Below, piece after piece: positions 1-11,870 of a DNA stretch of 64,000 nucleotides. This stretch comes from Cinclus cinclus (Eukaryota > Chordata > Aves > Passeriformes > Cinclidae), in contig NC_085048.1 of NCBI RefSeq assembly GCF_963662255.1, forward strand, positions 103,760,499 to 103,824,498, given 5' to 3'. The notes under the pieces are model-generated. The model had not been told where the DNA came from. It searched no databases and saw only the letters and a list, made by a program, of their open reading frames with translations. The position numbers and the translations under genes were made by a program. Every line of letters begins with the position of its first letter. Position 1 is the first letter of the stretch.

Positions 1-723
1 ACCTTTAAAAGGGAAAAAGAACAATGTTAGCATTCTACCCAAACCCTGTAGTCTGTCACTTTGTGTACCATATCATTACTGGCAAAATTTAAAGGAAAAC
101 TGCCCCCATTTCACTCAGCCCAGCAATAGGAAAGTTCACAGGCTAAGAAGCACTTGTCACCATTTTTTAAATTGCAATTGGCATTCCTGAGGAATCGGCC
201 ATTGTACTGAAATGTGATCTCTCTATTCTCCCTCTGCTGGCCAGCTGCTGTGGGTGGGAATGTCTGCACACACCCAGTCAGGAGGTGCTACCTGAGTTAC
301 AAAACCAGTATCACCACACAAAGAGGATGTTCCCGCTCCGTGGATGGCGGCACAGGACGTGGGTGCAAGCCCACGTTTCCATTAGGAAGGAGCAGAGCTA
401 TTCCAAGGTGGATTCAGGCTGGCCCAGGAGCAGTTTGGTGTGCAGGGCATTTCTCCTGACTGGGCTTTCCTGTTTCTGAATATCCCCTTCAATTAAATCC
501 AGTCACGTTTCCAGCTGGGTGGTTAAGAAAGCAGGTTTTCAGCTGGAAAGAGATGGGAAGCCAACACAGTGGTATTTGTGTGACTGTGAATGTGGCCTGA
601 GACGGCAACTTGAGAGCAATCAGGTGCCCCAATTCGTTTCAATGGCCTGCTGACTTGGAGCCAGAAAGCTTTAAAGACAAATATTCTGCTTCCTGTCTTC
701 TGCTTTCTCACTTGTGATATCAC
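1..723. other. unique non-coding DNA, nothing recognised
   Basis: No open frame here exceeds about 81 codons, and none has a recognisable domain. I see no repeat, RNA gene or promoter-like GC-rich block. It is ordinary intergenic or intronic sequence ahead of the first CR1 relic. Confidence 0.6.
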
Positions 724-876
724 CATAGAATGGCCTTGGATGGAAGGGTTCTTAAAGCTCACCCAGTCCCACCTCCTGCTTGGGCAGCGACACCTTCCAC
801 TATCCCAGACTGCTCCAAGCCCTATCTAACCTGGCCTTGGACACTTCCAGGGATGGGGCAAATATGTCTGGGCAAA
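724..876 (-). mobile_element. CR1 LINE 3'-end relic, heavily truncated
   Basis: The plus strand starts with 'atagaatggccttggatgg' and continues through 'cacctcctgcttgggcag', 'gacaccttccacta' and 'cacttccagggatggggc', in the order found at the 3' end of avian CR1 retroposons read in reverse. The element therefore lies on the minus strand with its 3' terminus near 724. Only about 150 bases remain. CR1 copies are usually 5' truncated because reverse transcription starts at the 3' end and stops early. Many mismatches and an internal deletion near 858 suggest an old copy. The far boundary is uncertain by some 20 bases. It has no coding capacity. Confidence 0.85.
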
Positions 877-3779
877 TCTAAACAGCTCAGGGTGCTGTGC
901 TGTTAAATATCACAAATGCAAAATAAAAATCTGACCCTGCAGAACTCACAGATTGTGAACAAGTCAAAGTTCTTAAGACAGAAGCATATCCTGTGTTATT
1001 AAATGAGCAATGATTGGTTAAAGGCAGGGGGATGAATGGCAGGCAGGTAAAAGAACAGCCATGATGTGCTGCTCATGCCCTTTGTCTGGAGAAGGCCAGG
1101 GTCCTGCCCACTGACCCTTAGGAGTTTATTGCAGCTCATCTTCATACTGGGGTCAGCAAATGCTCACCTTGACCAAGGCCACACCTGCTGGACAGAAGGG
1201 TGACCTGTGGGACAGCTGACATAGAAGGAAGAATATTAGGCTGCAGACACCATTCAGAAACCAGGAACAGTGATGTATTATCAAGCTGGTATTGAGGCCT
1301 TGATTATTGGGTTTGACATCATTTGTGATTTTGGCATTGAGGATACTTAGCCTAGAGCAGAGGGTGTATGAATTCATCACTTGTTAAAATCGTTTTAAAG
1401 ATCCATACAGATTATGTGCAGTTAGCCAGGACTTCATCTGCCCTGAGCTGCACAAACTCTATTAGAGACAGTGGAAGTTGCTGATTCTTGTTGCTGAGGT
1501 TCTTGTTCTGATGTGTTTCCACTGCATCTTCCCAAAGCTCTCTGGGCACCAGTTTTGTTTTGGATCTAACGCAGGTGTTTTCAAAAGCTCTCCTCTCACT
1601 TGGCCCAAGAGACCTTGATTATAATTGTAAATAGTGAAAAGTATATTGGACTAAGATTTTCAGGCTGCTTTCCATACAGACTTTTATATTGTTGAACCTG
1701 AGAAAAACTGGCATCATTTTTCTTTAAAGAAAATATTTTGCTCCTGAAAACATGAATTCTTTGGAATAATAGGTAAACTGTCCTTGTTGTTCATAAACAT
1801 CTTATTTATGCATCTTTGCTGTTGTGATAAATTAACTGGGTTTGTTTTATATTTCCCTACAGTTTACTTTAAATAATCCTTCACAGTCTTTCACCACAAG
1901 ACCACATAAGCTTCCTTTTTTAATACCCAGAATGCTGAAATAGCATTTTGAGCACAGACTGTAATGCATAACAAGTGTATAATTTCTTATTGGGAATGCT
2001 GTGCAAAAACTTGTTTTCCTATCAGCCAGTCTAAATTTTTTGCTTAATTCACTAGAACCCCTGTGTGTCTACAGGGGTAATTTATAATTAGAGCTGCAGC
2101 AGGCAGGATGCTGGAGATGCATACGTTTATGGACAAGCCTGTTAGGCTCTGCTCCAGATCTAAGCCCCTACACGGCTCCATTTGGCCAACAGCCTTCAAG
2201 CTGGGCTTACAGTTTAAAGAGGAACTTTTTTGTGAGTAATTTGAAAAAAATAAAAAAGAGCAAGCTCCCAAAGCTCCGGAGCCCTTTGCACAGGAGCCAG
2301 GAGAGGGCTGTGCCTGCCTGTGTGTGTTTGAAATGATCCATCTGCATTACACAGGGCTCTGCGCAGTTTGGTGCAGGAGGGATGTCTTGTCTTCTGCTAA
2401 GCATTGTGCATGTTTATGGCACTATATAAATAATAGTAATACAGCAATAATCTAAGTCATCCCACCAAGGTCTCACACTCCAAGGATTACCTGCATTATT
2501 CTGATTTTTAAGAGCATCACATTGAAGAGGAAAGGAGGAAAAGAAGGGAATAAGAAGCTAGATCCTGTATTTGTGGCTGATTCAGCAGTTGAGGGTGAGC
2601 ATAGAGTACCAAAACTTGCAGAGTACCAAAACTTCTGCATGCTCCCCAAAGAGCCTCCTGATGGTGCTTATTTTTTTTTCTTGTACATGTTTCTACCACA
2701 AAACCACAGGAAAGGAAGAGTAGCAGGGAGGAGAGAGAGAAATTAAAGCAATGAAGCACGTGAATTGTGTCCTTTTGTTACGGCAAAAAAACAAGGGATG
2801 TTTTTATTTATGTTCTCAGTACCACATTCTGCTGGAACTGGTGGGCAGCTCTTCAGTGATTTTGGGTCAGACTGGTGTCATCAGGCAATGCCATGACCAC
2901 GTTGCTTCCCACTGGCTACTTCCAAAGCAGAAGTTGCCCCTGTTGTTGCTGTTGGTTTAAAACTGAGGCCCACCCTGGTGATATTCCCAGTCATCATTTT
3001 CATCTTTTTTTTTTTCATTTTTCTGTTCTCCCCTTCCCCAAGTCTTCAGCTTACAAATGTCTGCTTGAGATTTCTCCATTAACATCCATTCAACTTTGGC
3101 TCATTAGCTTTACAGGCTTCCACAAGGAGAAGAAAACCTTTGCTGTTGGAATAGCCGTTTTCCTAATTTGCCTTTTCTTCCTCATGTCCTTAAAGTATCC
3201 AGGATTTTCAGACAGCCTTTATGCCTTTCAATAGGTATTGAATCATCTCTGTTCTCCATAGCATTTGTCTGCTTCTTCAAAACATCAAATTATTTGCAGG
3301 TTAATCTCTTAAATGAGAACTAAATATGCTTATGTAAATGCTTTACAGAGCTGTAGCATCTTGAATATACAATTGTTGTGTTCTCTTTAATGTGTAGTTT
3401 ATATTTGACTCAATTAATAAGCTTAGATTAAAAGACTGCGCATGTGCTGAAAAGGAAAGTCTCGGATCTTCCACAATTCTTAATGTGGTCCAATTTTGAT
3501 TCAGGAGACTCAAACTGTATCCCCTCGGTGGTTTTTATTCACCATCAAAAGTAATTCTTCGATTTGCAAGTGGCAACAAGAAAAAAAGTTAGATTCAAAA
3601 TAATTGGGTGAGGTGCTTTTCAGGAGAATTAATGTAACAAGAGCTGCTAAACTTATTGCACTTAAAAACACAAATAAGAGTGTCGGACAGAAGTTGTCAG
3701 TAGGTGGTCTCTTAATATCTCACCAGTTTTGAAGTTATGAAAAGGAGCAAGACTTTTTGAAATCTAGAAAAGAAAGAAA
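877..3779. other. unique non-coding DNA
   Basis: No frame looks coding. A 17-base tandem duplication (2603-2636) and short T-rich runs near 3007 are the only repeats seen. The TATA-like 'actatataaataatag' near 2421 has no gene beside it, so I do not call a promoter. Confidence 0.55.
2603..2636. repeat. 17-bp tandem duplication, two copies
   Basis: The unit 'agagtaccaaaacttgc' at 2603-2619 is followed directly by 'agagtaccaaaacttct' at 2620-2636. The copies differ only at the last two bases. This is a simple local duplication with no known role. Confidence 0.9.
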
Positions 3780-4510
3780 GAAAAGCTAGAAACCGAGTGA
3801 AAGAGCAGAGTCGCAGCACCGGTGACCCGAGAAACCTCATTGCTCCACTTATACTGGCACAATGTCATGTTCTCAGCCACTCCATCACCAGCAAGGGGAA
3901 AAAAAAAAGCTTTTCCTTTCCTTTTAGTCAAAGGCAGTGGGTAAGCAGAGCACGCGGTTCAGAGGGTCATTAAAAAGCATCAAAGGAGTCAGCCTCATGA
4001 TGGTAATAAGACGGCTGCAAGGAAATAAAGTGGGCATTGATCTGCACTATCGAGTGTGACATTTTAACCGAAGCTAAAAGCCAAGAGCAGATCTAGCCCT
4101 CTTATTCATCTGCCTGCCTGTTTTAGTAAATTGTCTTTTTTTTCCTCCAACCAGTGGCCTCAGAGGTCACTTCATATTAGCTGGCTTGTTAATACCGAGG
4201 CAATCAATACTTAATCAACAAGTAATGGGATTTTGCAGTCATCCTGTATGATCTTTCAATAAAGCCCCGAATCTATCTCAGCCCATTCAGAGCCTGACTA
4301 AAGGTGCACGATTGCTGCAGAGCAGGGATTTGATGGTCTGATGCTCTTAGGCTGATCTGCATCTGATTAAGACACCATGCAGCCACCGTCCTTCACCCTT
4401 TTGTTCCTTTATCCCCATATAATGTAGCATGGCACCAAAATTCGTCATCTTAGCTTTTAGATGCAACAGCAAAGGAATTAATATTTCCTTAGTGCATCAG
4501 GATCCAGCCA
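3780..4510. promoter_or_regulatory. candidate conserved non-coding element (enhancer-like)
   Basis: This stretch is free of recognised interspersed repeats, with only a short A run at about 3900 and a T run at about 4137, and has no long open frame. It is dense in short transcription-factor-like words: a TCF/LEF-type ATCAAAG at 3979-3985, a nuclear-receptor half site AGGTCA at 4164-4169, and homeodomain cores such as TAATCA near 4212 and TAATGG at 4223-4228. Its texture (balanced composition, many TAAT/ATTA words, few CpG) resembles vertebrate developmental enhancers. I have no alignment, so conservation itself is inference. It could be plain unique sequence. Confidence 0.35.
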
Positions 4511-4532
4511 CTTGGTAATAATATACAAAGAG

Positions 4533-4556
4533 AAAAAAAAAAAAAAGGAAAAAAAA
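4533..4556. repeat. A-rich simple repeat
   Basis: A run of 14 A, then GG, then 8 A. There is no retroposon body upstream that I recognise and no target-site duplication seen, so I treat it as a simple repeat and not as a retrocopy tail. Confidence 0.85.
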
Positions 4557-7500
4557 GGCCAGCAAAGGGGGAGGGAAATGACAGGAGAGACAGTGACAGG
4601 TTTCATGTACTGCCTTAGAAAACAGAGTTATAACGAGTGGGTCCAAAACAGCCTTTTCATCTCTACCCTCTCTGTCCTCTCCAAGAAAGACGTGCTAATG
4701 CAGCACTCACTGGACGTGGCTGTGTGAGAACAGGTATTGCAGAGGATTCAAAGGGTCAGGGAAAAGGAACAAAAGCCAAAATGACAGCTTCTGGAAACGT
4801 CCCTCTCTCAGACCTTCGAGCCCATTGTTGAAAATGCTTGAGGGTAGCACTGTTTCAGGCTGATTGTTTTACCCACCTTGATGAAACTTCCCTACTTCTG
4901 CCACCGTTCCCAGAAACTCTTTGTGCTAATACTGTCCAACAAGGAACCCTAAACAGATTTAACCAACCACTCCCCCAATTTCTGCTCACCAAAACTAGCA
5001 GCATATGCAGGGAGAAAGAACAACAGTGCACATAAATGTTAGGGATCTGTGGCAAACTTCACAGGCTGTTTCCTGCTTCCTTGGACTTAGAACAAACATT
5101 AGTTGAGGAAGGATATGGCTTTAGAAAGCTGCTATAGAGGCTATCGGATGCAGTGCTTGCCATGCTGAAATCGTTTTTTGGGGTTTTTTTCCCATATGTG
5201 GCCTGTGCACAGGTGTACATGCCTGTATCATCTCTAGACTTAAACATCTGTCCCGCATTGAGTGATTTTTATACATGGCAAAAAGTATCAGTGGGTCTGT
5301 TCAAAGAAAAAGCTGTGGTGTTCTCAGCTGGCTTCTGGATCTGTAGAGAGAGGGAGATGTAGCACCCCTTTGAAATCCAGCTGCTCTGATTAAGACCATG
5401 CTTGGCCACATCATGTTAACACCTTTTTCCTTGGGGGGACATGTGAGGGGGATTAAGAGTTAGTGGGCAAAAAGGAAAGCAAAATATAATTATATGAACA
5501 AAGACAAAAGAACAAGTGCATAAAATAGCAATATGGGAGTATGGAATAAGGGTGATTACTGACAAAAAACATGGAGTTTAATGCACTTTCAAGGGGGCAT
5601 CTGCTCCTTCAGGGCAGGAGTGACATGGCCAGGGCTGTGGCAGGCAGGTTTACACAATTCCACATTGCACAATTGTCCATGGAATACAGACCTGGTGTTT
5701 GTGCCCTTCTGTCACTGCCATTACTGGCAGCAGGGTAATGCACAATATTTCTGTGTATGAAAACGTGCTCTTCTGAGTGAGTCACTTTGTGGTTTATTTT
5801 TGTGGATATGAATTTCTGGAAACTGAGCCTGAGTTTCCCATTTTCTGCTCTCCTTGGGGGTTCAGGATTTCACACAGCTCCAAGAAAAGGCCTTTCTGTC
5901 GATCCTGAGCTGCCATTTTCTCCCATCCTGTTGAATTTGTTTCACCTCCACTCCCTGCCCACGCAGTGTGTGTGGGCACCAGGAGAGGGCTGGGGATGTG
6001 TCCTGCCTGTCCCATTGAACAAACGCAGGAGGGAGCTGCCTCAGATGTAAGCTGTCCCAGGCATCTTTGTGGCAGGCTGCAAATGCCACCCCTGGAGCTT
6101 AGGAAGTGCATGCTGGATTGCATCCCAGGTGGCCACTGCAGAGAGGAGAAAAACACAGTGGCTCAGGCACAGCCTGCTCCTGTTGCACACACCGAGGAGA
6201 TATTTTAAAATTACCTCTGGCATTTTGGTTGGCACTGTGAGTGAAAGGAGCTCACAGGTTAACATCCTTTCCTCTTCTATGGATGGCAGAGAAGGACTGT
6301 CTTGTTTTGGTGTGGAAGCAGACAGGGTATGGCTATGACAGCTTTATTTTCTTTGAGTTACTCTTGGGTGCTGCGAGTGTTGGAGCCTGTGTGGAGGCAG
6401 GAAGGGTAGGAAGAGCCAGTTGCTCCAGCAAGATCAGCTGTGGGGATTGCTGGGCTGGGCAGTGGGTGCAGGGAGCACCTTCACACAGCAGGTTCATTTC
6501 TCCCCAGATAACAAGAGTGCTTGCTGTGTTCCCAGTCCCCTTTGGATGGATCTCTTTTCCTGTGGGTCCATGCCATAAAGGATATGTCCATGCCCGTCAG
6601 CTGAGTGCTGTGGGTGTTCCCATCCCAGAGAGCACTGAGAACAGGAGGAGAGTGTTTTTATGCCCACACAAAAGTCAGGATCAACAGTGATTGAGTGGTG
6701 TTGGGCAAAAATCAGGATTGGCTCAGAGATCAGGCCAATCCATTAATGAGAATGAATTTAACTCTACTCATTGGCAATGAACAAACAGGCAGTGTGGGAT
6801 ATGGATGATGTTCTGTTTCATGGGTATGTGTGTTTGTGCAGAGTATGGGGGTGTAGGTTAAAATTAGAGCTGTGTGAGCCCTGTAGCGTTCCATTATGAC
6901 AAGGTTTGCAAACTAATCCATGTTTCTTGATTTGCAGGGGCTGGAAACCACCCAAACCTCATTGTTTTGTTTAAAGGGGTTTCTGTGATGTGGGGATAGG
7001 AGCTTCATATGTATTTGCTCACTTGCATTTTCCCTGAGTTAACCTTCCCGAGATAAGGCAGGAAGATGTACGGGGGGGTGTGGTGAATGGGAGCATGGAA
7101 AGGAGAAAATAGATTTGGCTTCATCCAAAAAATGCTGGGTTTCATGAGATATATTTCTTTTTCACAAAGATGGTCTTTCATCTCCGTGTTAGTCTCCAGC
7201 CTCACATTGCTTGTGTTCCACAGCTGCTTCCTGGATGGATCTGAAGTCCCATATTCATTATCACCTCCTTAAAACATCACCAGACAGACCCTAAGAAACT
7301 GTTTAATCTTTGATTCTGATCACTGTGGAAGAACTATGGAGACAACTGGTGTACTGCTTCTCTTGAAGCTTGTTTCATAGCTTTTATGTTAATTGGAGGT
7401 AATTGTCACTTTGAAAGGGACACTGTGGTATGTCTCACCTAGATGACAGAACAGGGAACCACTTTGTAGTGGCTCATACAGCAATGGAAGAGATAGGCAA

Positions 7501-9398
7501 GGAAGAACCAGCTGAATGATCAAATGTAACAAATGTAAGCTACCAGCAATGCAGGATGATTTGTAACACGCACTGAGAACGGTGAAAATCCTTCCTGTGG
7601 CACTTGCTTTGGCCTGCTGTCTGTACAGCTCCTGAAGTCACTCCTTACCTTGCCCAGGGAGATTCACCTGGTAGCTCTTAAATGCTCACAGTAAAGCAAA
7701 GAGTGTCTTCATTTGGCTAAACTTCAAACCTTCCAGTCCCATGTGGTCAGTAACTGCTGTGGGCCAGGTTTGGAGAGAGAGGCAGGCACACTTCTCTGCA
7801 AGCTGGAGACATTTTCTCTTGTCAAGCATCTGCTCAGGATTTGAAGCAGTAGCTGAGCAGTCTTCAGTGTCTCCCTCTCTGGCAGATGGCAGTCAGCAAA
7901 CCCTTGCACATCTCTCTCCTGGGCTGTAGCTCTGTGCTGCCAGAATCCATAGGAGCTGTAATGACCAAGCAAATTCCATGTTGTCATGGCCAAGGCAGCT
8001 CTGTCCTGCTGCAACCTGGATTTCCAGGTCATTACAAGTAGTCCTGAGCTGAGGGAATCCATGCTCTGCTCTGCCAGCTGAACCTGTGCTGCTTCAGTGT
8101 TGTTTAGGGGAGATGCTGTAGGGTTTAACCCCTCTGATACTTAAGGCTGTGGGAGGAAGCTGAAGGTGTTGCTAATATTGTGCAGTTGTGTGTCCTTAAA
8201 GCAAAAAGAGGAATGAAGTTGCAGTTTTTTAGAGTTGTCCTGGCTCACTGGTTCTGCATCATGAGTGAGTTTTGACCTGAATATCTCATTCCTGTTGGGC
8301 AGGCAGTTTAACTGGTCATCCTTGAGCATTGCAGGTTTAACAGGGAGGATTAGCAATTGCTCTGGACAGTGTTGCTGTTACCAGAGGGGTTTGAACTCGG
8401 AGTGGGAAAGATCAACAAAGTGTCTCATGTGCTTTTTGTAAGCGATGACAGACTACAGCGAGTTACCGGAAGGCTATATTAGGGAGAAATCTTGCATTGA
8501 GCTTGGAATGGGATAAGGGAAAAGTGGAGATAGGCAAGAATACGTGACTATTTTTGTCCATCAGCCAGATAACTATTGGTCAGTTTGTTTCAGGGGGTGC
8601 CTGAAAAGGTCAGGAGCTCAGTGAGCAATGCTGCAAAACATGCCTGGGCTGAACCGAAACATTCATTCCTGTGTAAGCCAGGCAATCTCACAACTATCAA
8701 CTGTGAGCTGCAGTGGGGACAAGGACTGTCCTGTCTCTCTGTTAGGGACATGTCACTACTAGTCAGCTATGACACCTTTCATCAGTTCCACAAAATCGCC
8801 ATGTTTTCTGCAGTGTCTTGTTCCTTTTCCACCAGGCCTTTCCAGGGAGTGCTTTGGGCTGAGCTGTGCTCCTTGCACATAAAGCAGCTTCCAGAGTCTG
8901 ACCCCTCTGCACTGAGACAGGACAATGGCAGTGCGACCTGCATTACTCAGATTCCAGCCTTCACAGAGCTGTCATCAGCGTGCCTGGAAAATTAATGTCA
9001 TTACGCTGTTGCTCGAGGCTTGGCACGGCTGCTTCCCTGCCTGGGAGAGGGAGCCTCAGCGGGAAGTGAATATCCTGGCTCACTGCTGCAAGGCAGGCAC
9101 AGGCACTGCCCACAGCTGATGGGGTATTTGCCTTCATGAATTTTGCACATGTGTAGTAGTGTGAGCTTTTGTGTGTTTGCAGCACTGTCTTGCAGTGGTT
9201 CCTGGGCTCTGTGTTAACCAGGGACTGATTTGGCCACTGTTATTCCATGTGGTGGTGTGACAATTTCCAATTTCCACTGGGCATTATCTTGAACAAGAAG
9301 GGTGAGGGTGCAGCAGTTTTTCTCCCCTCTTGATTTAAATGCATTTCTTCCACTGTCCTTCCTTTCCTTTCAACCTTTTTATTTTTTTTAGGGCTTCT
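4557..9398. other. unique non-coding DNA
   Basis: Short open frames on both strands (up to about 149 codons at 6241-6690) have no recognisable domain and overlap one another in several frames, as chance frames do. Stretches around 5.8-6.7 kb and 7.7-8.1 kb are richer in G and C, which lengthens chance frames. No repeats of note were seen. Confidence 0.55.
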
Positions 9399-9425
9399 TG
9401 ACATGAAACAAACTGTTTCATGTCA
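9399..9425. repeat. perfect inverted repeat, 12-bp arms, 3-base spacer
   Basis: The arm TGACATGAAACA at 9399-9410 is the exact reverse complement of TGTTTCATGTCA at 9414-9425, with AAC between them. It could form a small hairpin in single-stranded DNA or RNA, or be a dyad binding site. No gene lies beside it, and a T-rich tract (about 9376-9389) precedes it. The role is unknown. Confidence 0.9.
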
Positions 9426-11689
9426 TTTCATACTGTTAAAGCGAGTGAATGGAGTCATGAATGTATTTCTTGTCCTTGACAGCAGTAGCACTCAGCAAAC
9501 TGAATAACAGTTTGTGCAAGGGTACTGAGCATCCTCACATCAGCCTTTGGAGTAACTTTGGGAGAATGGTTTTGTTTGCAAGTAGGTAGAAAAGCTTCCA
9601 AGCTTCTCTTCTGAAGTGCTGAGAGAACAGTGTGTGGCTTTCACAGCAAGCCTCATCCAGCAAATCAGCAAGTCACAGAAATCTTGCCTGACACAGGGAG
9701 CTTTCAGGGCAAGGACAAGCAGTCAGTAATGAACAAAACTTCAAAATGGCACAATCTCCCAGCCAGGCACCTCCTGTGTGATGAAGCAGGCTAAGGAGTC
9801 TATACAAACTCTGTAGTACATTGATTAGTATCAGCACACAATAACTGAGTACATGACATTAACCAACAAACACTTTCTCTGGGTGTTATTTGTTCATTTG
9901 CATTACAGATACCCAGATCAGTAAGACTAAATTTCTAACTCTTCATCTTCCTTTTGAGTATCAATAGATAAAGTCCTGTTTCATATAAATAAATAGCATG
10001 AACTAAATTAAGAGACTGAGACGCTCTGAAAAATACACCAGAAGGCAGCTTTGCTCTGGTACCTCTGGCACACGCCCACACATCTGCTCTGTAAACTCTC
10101 ACTGCCCAGTGAATTGCTCCTCAAAAGGTAACAAAACAGCTGACCCAGGGCACTGACCTCTGTTCAACAGGGGCCCGAGAGTTTCCACTAACGTACCACT
10201 CAGTCACAAGTACAGAGAGTCCTCTTCTTTTATTTACTTTATATATATATATTTATTTTAATCACTGGCCTTGCAGGACTCACCAAAATCAGATACGGAA
10301 TAACCTGCACAAGAAGCCGGTGTTAGAGGGGAAGGCTGTGCACGGGGAGTGGCTGGGTGCTGTTTGGAGCAAATCAGGAGTGTTCTCCGAAGGACCCTGG
10401 CCCCTCCCAGCAGAACAGGGAAAGACAGCTCCCGTGCCAGGAGCGCGGCTGGCTTGGCTGCGGTCAGAGCTGTCCAGCTCCGGAAGCTCAGGTGTCTCCA
10501 GCAGACACACGGCAGCTCCTGTTAACTCACAGCAGTGACATCCTGTGCCTTTCGCACTTCATTTTTACTCTCAGAGAAAAGCCCTGCTTCAATATTCAGA
10601 GCAAAAGTGTGGTCTCTTATAAGTGAATCTGTGGTCAAACAATGCTTTGTTTATGTGCTGCACCATCTCATTTAGGGAATGATGTAAAATATGTTTAGCT
10701 TTGATATCTACAGTTCCTTTCTTATGGGCCCTTTTTATTTTCAGTAACTTCTGCTTGGGCATCTCAGTGTCATAATGTCTGTGGAAACACTCAGTGTTTG
10801 TATGGGAATTCTTTACTCACAGGGAATTTTTGATCAATGGCACCTTGGGAGCTACTGTTCATGGTCTGGGATGGCTGAGAAATGTGGAAGAGGCTGAGCA
10901 GAGTGTCTGTGTTTATGTTCCAGGGCAGGGGCCCATCTGGACTTGCTCTGCCTTGTGCCTTGCTCTTTTGAGGTCCCTTTGCAAAATGACAGCTTTCTCT
11001 CACAATGGCCATTCCTCCTGCCCCATGCAGCCACGCTCAGCAGCCGCTGCCTGATTGCCAATATTTGCCTTGCTTTATTACATTACTGTAAACTTTGGTT
11101 GGCTATCAGAGCCAGTTGATGACTCTGACAATTTGGAATCTCAAGGGCTCTTATGAAATTAACCACTGCCTTTGCGTGCCATCTGAGCCTCTGGATGGGC
11201 AAGTGAAAATAAATGTTCCAAAGGTTGTACTTTATATAGCCACAGACTTGACCTCTAAGTGCCTTAAAAGGGCTCACATACTTAAAGGTGCATTACCAGG
11301 CCTTACACTAATTCACTGTGATAGCTAAAGTGCTCTGTGGATAACACAGGAGACCAGAAGCCCTTGAGGATCCTTTAGAGCAGAGCATGTGGGCATTTAA
11401 CATTATTCAGCTTGAATTTTGTGTTTGCAGCCAGTCATGAGTGAAAGTAGGGGTAGACTATTTGCATATTGTGTTGGTATAAAGCTAGGAAAATGCTTCC
11501 ATATGTGTGAGTCATGTAACTTCATCCTGTGTGTTTCTTAGATGCCTGGAAAACCCTAAATAAGATGAGGCCCTTTCTTCTACTTTCCCTATTTTTTCTT
11601 TCCTTCTTTTCTCCACTGAGAATTTCTTGGGAGCATTCACCCCTCCCTCTCTTTGAGTTTGCTGGTCTAAGCAGGAATACTTGAGACTG
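9426..11689. other. unique non-coding DNA with an AT dinucleotide patch
   Basis: A short TATATATATAT patch occurs near 10241-10251. Around 10.3-10.5 kb the DNA is GC-richer and carries overlapping chance frames on both strands. There are no domains, no splice-bounded exon that I can defend and no interspersed repeat. Confidence 0.55.
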
Positions 11690-11870
11690 ATTTTAATTCT
11701 TAACTAGATGGACATGATTTATTAATTCACATTTGAAATAACAATTGCAGTCAGAAGGAATCAGCTGAAAGCCTTAATTACATTGGAAAATATGCTGCAG
11801 TGTAGCATGGCCCCATCCAGCTTTCAGAATGCATAATTATAATAATTTTTTAATTTTTATATTTGAAAAA
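11690..11870. promoter_or_regulatory. candidate AT-rich regulatory block
   Basis: A compact AT-rich stretch with repeated homeodomain-type words (ATTAATTC, TTAATTAC, ATAATTATAATAATT) and no repeat signature. The evidence is composition only. It may be ordinary AT-rich DNA. Confidence 0.2.

Noticed and set aside
2411..2440. TATA-like sequence (actatataaataat) as a promoter
   Set aside because: No transcribed unit or open frame follows, and AT-rich DNA gives such words often.
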